DNA of 64,000 nucleotides from positions 50,902,001 through 50,966,000 of the forward strand of contig OZ231127.1 of the NCBI GenBank assembly GCA_965153355.1. The letters run 5' to 3'. The notes under the pieces are model-generated. The model was not told the origin of the DNA. It saw nothing but the letters and a program-made list of their open reading frames with translations, and searched no databases. Of this stretch, positions 61,995-64,000 are shown in pieces (position 1 is the stretch's first letter; each line of letters opens with the position of its first letter). The translations under genes were made by a program, and so were the position numbers. This DNA is from Flaccisagitta enflata (lineage: Eukaryota; Chaetognatha; Sagittoidea; Aphragmophora).

Positions 61995-62611
61995 AACAAA
62001 ACAGATAATAATATTAGACCGATGTCAAATGAAACAACTTTCACAAGGCTTCCAAATGGTCAAAATTTTTCATTAATTTTTTTCTGAGCTATAGGCAAAA
62101 TGAACCATCAAAAAGCATCTTTTTTTTCGAGGGGGAAGGGTGGAAATGATGCTTGCGCGGTTTCTTTTTCATCTCCAAGAAAACGAGCTTGGAAAACTGG
62201 CATCTGCGAATGAATGTTTTTGAGAGGTGTTGTGGTATTTACTGGATGTCGAATATAGCATCTTGTGTAATAATAGCATGTAGCACTTGACTCCACCAGG
62301 TCTAAGTTGACGAGGAATATCGGCAATGGGAAAGAGATTCCAATTTTGGCCAATGGGATTTTAATCGGCATTTTGAAAAGCTTTTTTGTATTAATGGTCA
62401 GCAAGATTTATTATTGCGGTTGCGGCTGCTCTCACTTTATGTGCCGCGATCTGCGGCAGCAAAAAATCGGGCTTAAAAACGGTTCAAATTGAGATCTTAA
62501 ACAACTAGCGCAATTAAGCTGTTGTACTTGATCAGTTTGGAGAAAATGAAGATTCTTAAGTGTTTTTGTTTGGAGGAAACTACTCGTTTTTTCTTTCTCA
62601 ATATTTTGGAC
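61995..62611. other. Gene-free stretch, unassigned short ORFs
   Basis: Minus frame 62108-62404 and plus frame 62307-62492 overlap and neither has a family signature. GTTGCGGCTGC...GCCGCGATCTGCGGCAGC at 62420-62460 is a GC island. Confidence 0.45.
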
Positions 62612-62793
62612 TTTTTAGTTGGGGACACGTAACTCTATATAAGAGGTTTTGTCCATCCATCCGTCAGTCCGTCTGTCCGTCCGTTGGTCCGTCCGTCCAT
62701 CCGTCCATCAGCATGAGTCGAGAAGTAGGAAAACACGCATATCCGCCCCTGCCCTCCTGTCCGCAACCGGTGGCCGTGTATCCGGCCTTGTTT
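62612..62793 (+). mobile_element. F2/F1 hybrid repeat
   Basis: Starts as F2 (TTTTAGTTGGGGACACGTAA, TCCGTCCGTTGGTCCGTCCG, CCCCTGCCCTCCTGTCCGCA) but ends as F1 (GTGGCCGTGTATCCGGCCTT, G). It supports a common origin of the two families. Confidence 0.82.
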
Positions 62794-62816
62794 TTTGTCT
62801 TTCTCTCCTACTGTCT

Positions 62817-62821
62817 TCTTT

Positions 62822-62875
<54 letters not shown>
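62817..62875. repeat. (CTTT)n microsatellite
   Basis: About 14 units directly after the F2/F1 hybrid. Confidence 0.97.
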
Positions 62876-62879
<4 letters not shown>

Positions 62880-62946
62880 TTACTTTCTCCTTCCCGCCTA
62901 CCGCACCTGCCGCACTTGGCGGCCTATCTGCCGCGTAGCATTGTTA

Positions 62947-63536
62947 CTATCTAGGAAATAAATATATGGACAGTTGGAGAAAAGTTAACGTTTTCACTTA
63001 TCAAATGAAATATATATTTCAATAAATCAAGTTTTAGTAATTTTTATGGTATTTTGACCTATCACGTGCTCTTGTTTCAAATTAATTTTCAAACCTAATT
63101 CAAAGTATCCTTAATTTCTCAATAAGCACTTAAAAAATCATTGAATCTGTCTCTTTTTGTTTTGGTATTAGATCAGTTCAAAGCAATACGTTTAATTGCA
63201 GCCTTCAATTTTTTAATCAGTCAAAAAATAGGTGAAAATGTGATCTGATGAGGTCAAGCAGAATGATTTTGGTCAATCAGATCAGATTTGAGAGCTCTCT
63301 CAATGAAAATTGTCTTTGGAAGATTTTACCTAAAAACCTCTAAATCAGATTTTGGTAAGAGGACAGTTTTCTTCAAAACGCTGTCATTTGAAAACGGATT
63401 AAGCTGCTAGACTGCTTGGTCTTGAATGGAAGATTTTTTGTCATAGTCTGTTGATCTGCTTTCATTTTTGTACTGTATATAATTAATTAACTTCCATCAT
63501 CATAGTTAGGTGTCCGTATATCTATTTCCTAGATAG
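62947..63536. mobile_element. TA-flanked MITE, CTATCT family
   Basis: TIR CTATCTAGGAAATAAATATA on the left and CTATCTAGGAAATAGATATA (reverse strand) on the right, flanked by TA (62945-62946, 63537-63538). 590 bp, no ORF, AT-rich interior. Confidence 0.85.
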
Positions 63537-63564
63537 TACTTTGCTACACATAATCTGCATGTCT

Positions 63565-63852
63565 GGGCCTCGAGACTGGAATTTGGGCCTCGAGACTGGA
63601 ATTTGGGCCTCGAGACTGGGATTTGGGCCTCGAGACTGGGATTTGGGCCTCGAGACTGGGATTTGAGGGGGGGGGACCGAGGAGGAGAAGGAGATGGATA
63701 AGGAGATGGATAAGGAGAAAATCCCCCATATGTGTGAAAGCATAAGTCATCGACCCCTTTGGGGCCGCTGCCCTGCTTCCCCTTCTACTTCAAGCCCAAA
63801 ATACTAAGGCAGGGCGCGGGTACCGCTGACCATCAAACGCTTTTGCGACTAT
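63565..63852 (-). mobile_element. FB-B copy 4, partial
   Basis: Five near-identical GGGCCTCGAGACTGGGATTT units, G-run, GGAGAAGGAGATGGATA, then GAAAGCATAAGTCATCGACC, CCTTTGGGGCCGCTGCCC, and the FB-B head in reverse, GGTACCGCTGACCATCAAAC, GCTTTTGCGACTAT. Confidence 0.88.
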
Positions 63853-64000
63853 TCTCCTTTACATATTGAATAAATAGCTACTCCTCTTTTTTATTAGCTT
63901 AGCCAGTAGTCACGACTATAATTGTCAGTAATCATATCGCGTTGAGATTCCACACCAAATTTCAACCAGATCGGATAAAAAATGCCCAAATTGTTAACGT
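63853..64000. other. Window end, no feature seen
   Basis: AT-rich; nothing recognised before the window ends. Confidence 0.5.

Overview
This is eukaryotic, almost certainly animal, nuclear DNA. It has four spliced protein-coding genes, all on the + strand, set in very repeat-rich sequence. The phylum cannot be fixed from the sequence. The gene set (TRMT2A, ERH, NANP-like, ABHD11), a jockey/CR1-type non-LTR retrotransposon fragment and the abundance of non-autonomous transposons fit a metazoan, probably an invertebrate. Nothing prokaryotic (operons with ribosome binding sites, IS elements, CRISPR) is present. No tRNA or rRNA gene was recognised.

Layout. Positions 1-20,600 hold no gene I can support: a 3.5-kb degenerate minisatellite, many pure microsatellites ((GA)n, (CA)n, (GAA)n, (CT)n) and copies of several dispersed repeat families. 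Positions 20,669-42,771 are the gene block: the last three exons of TRMT2A (tRNA uracil-5-methyltransferase; the final intron is 8.9 kb), then complete ERH (three exons, both introns with GC donors), a complete NANP-like HAD phosphatase (three exons), then ABHD11 (seven exons found; a 4.7-kb intron holds a 3.8-kb palindromic transposon). TRMT2A to ERH is only 277 bp from stop to ATG. Positions 42,800-64,000 are again repeats: modular foldback elements, a hAT-like palindromic element with an 18-bp satellite core, TA-flanked MITEs, and three tandem 180-bp hairpin units.

Repeat biology. I name the families provisionally. F1 and F2 are about 160-250 bp, share one architecture (GGGTGGGCAGGGGC motif, GACG/GGAC tract, terminal hairpin, A-rich end) and occur dozens of times in both orientations. 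FB-A, FB-B and FB-C share a head (GGTCAGCGGTACCC...) and GCAGCGGCCCC inverted arms, but carry different tandem-repeat cargo between the arms. A third, permutable repeat joins hairpin, about 200-bp repeats, a short GCCATCATGGACTT motif and a different amplified array (22, 18 or 19 bp) in each copy. Nested insertions with recognisable target duplications (AGTC around a 5.9-kb element with 428-bp terminal direct repeats; GTGCTATGC around the 3.8-kb palindrome; TA around several MITEs) give a relative insertion history.

The four genes have unrelated known roles: tRNA methylation, a small conserved nuclear/mRNA-metabolism protein, sialic-acid phosphate dephosphorylation and a mitochondrial serine hydrolase. 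Their tight co-orientation is the only hint of a functional link (possible polycistronic transcription), and that is inference. All positions and identities were judged by eye; percentages are not computed unless differences were counted.
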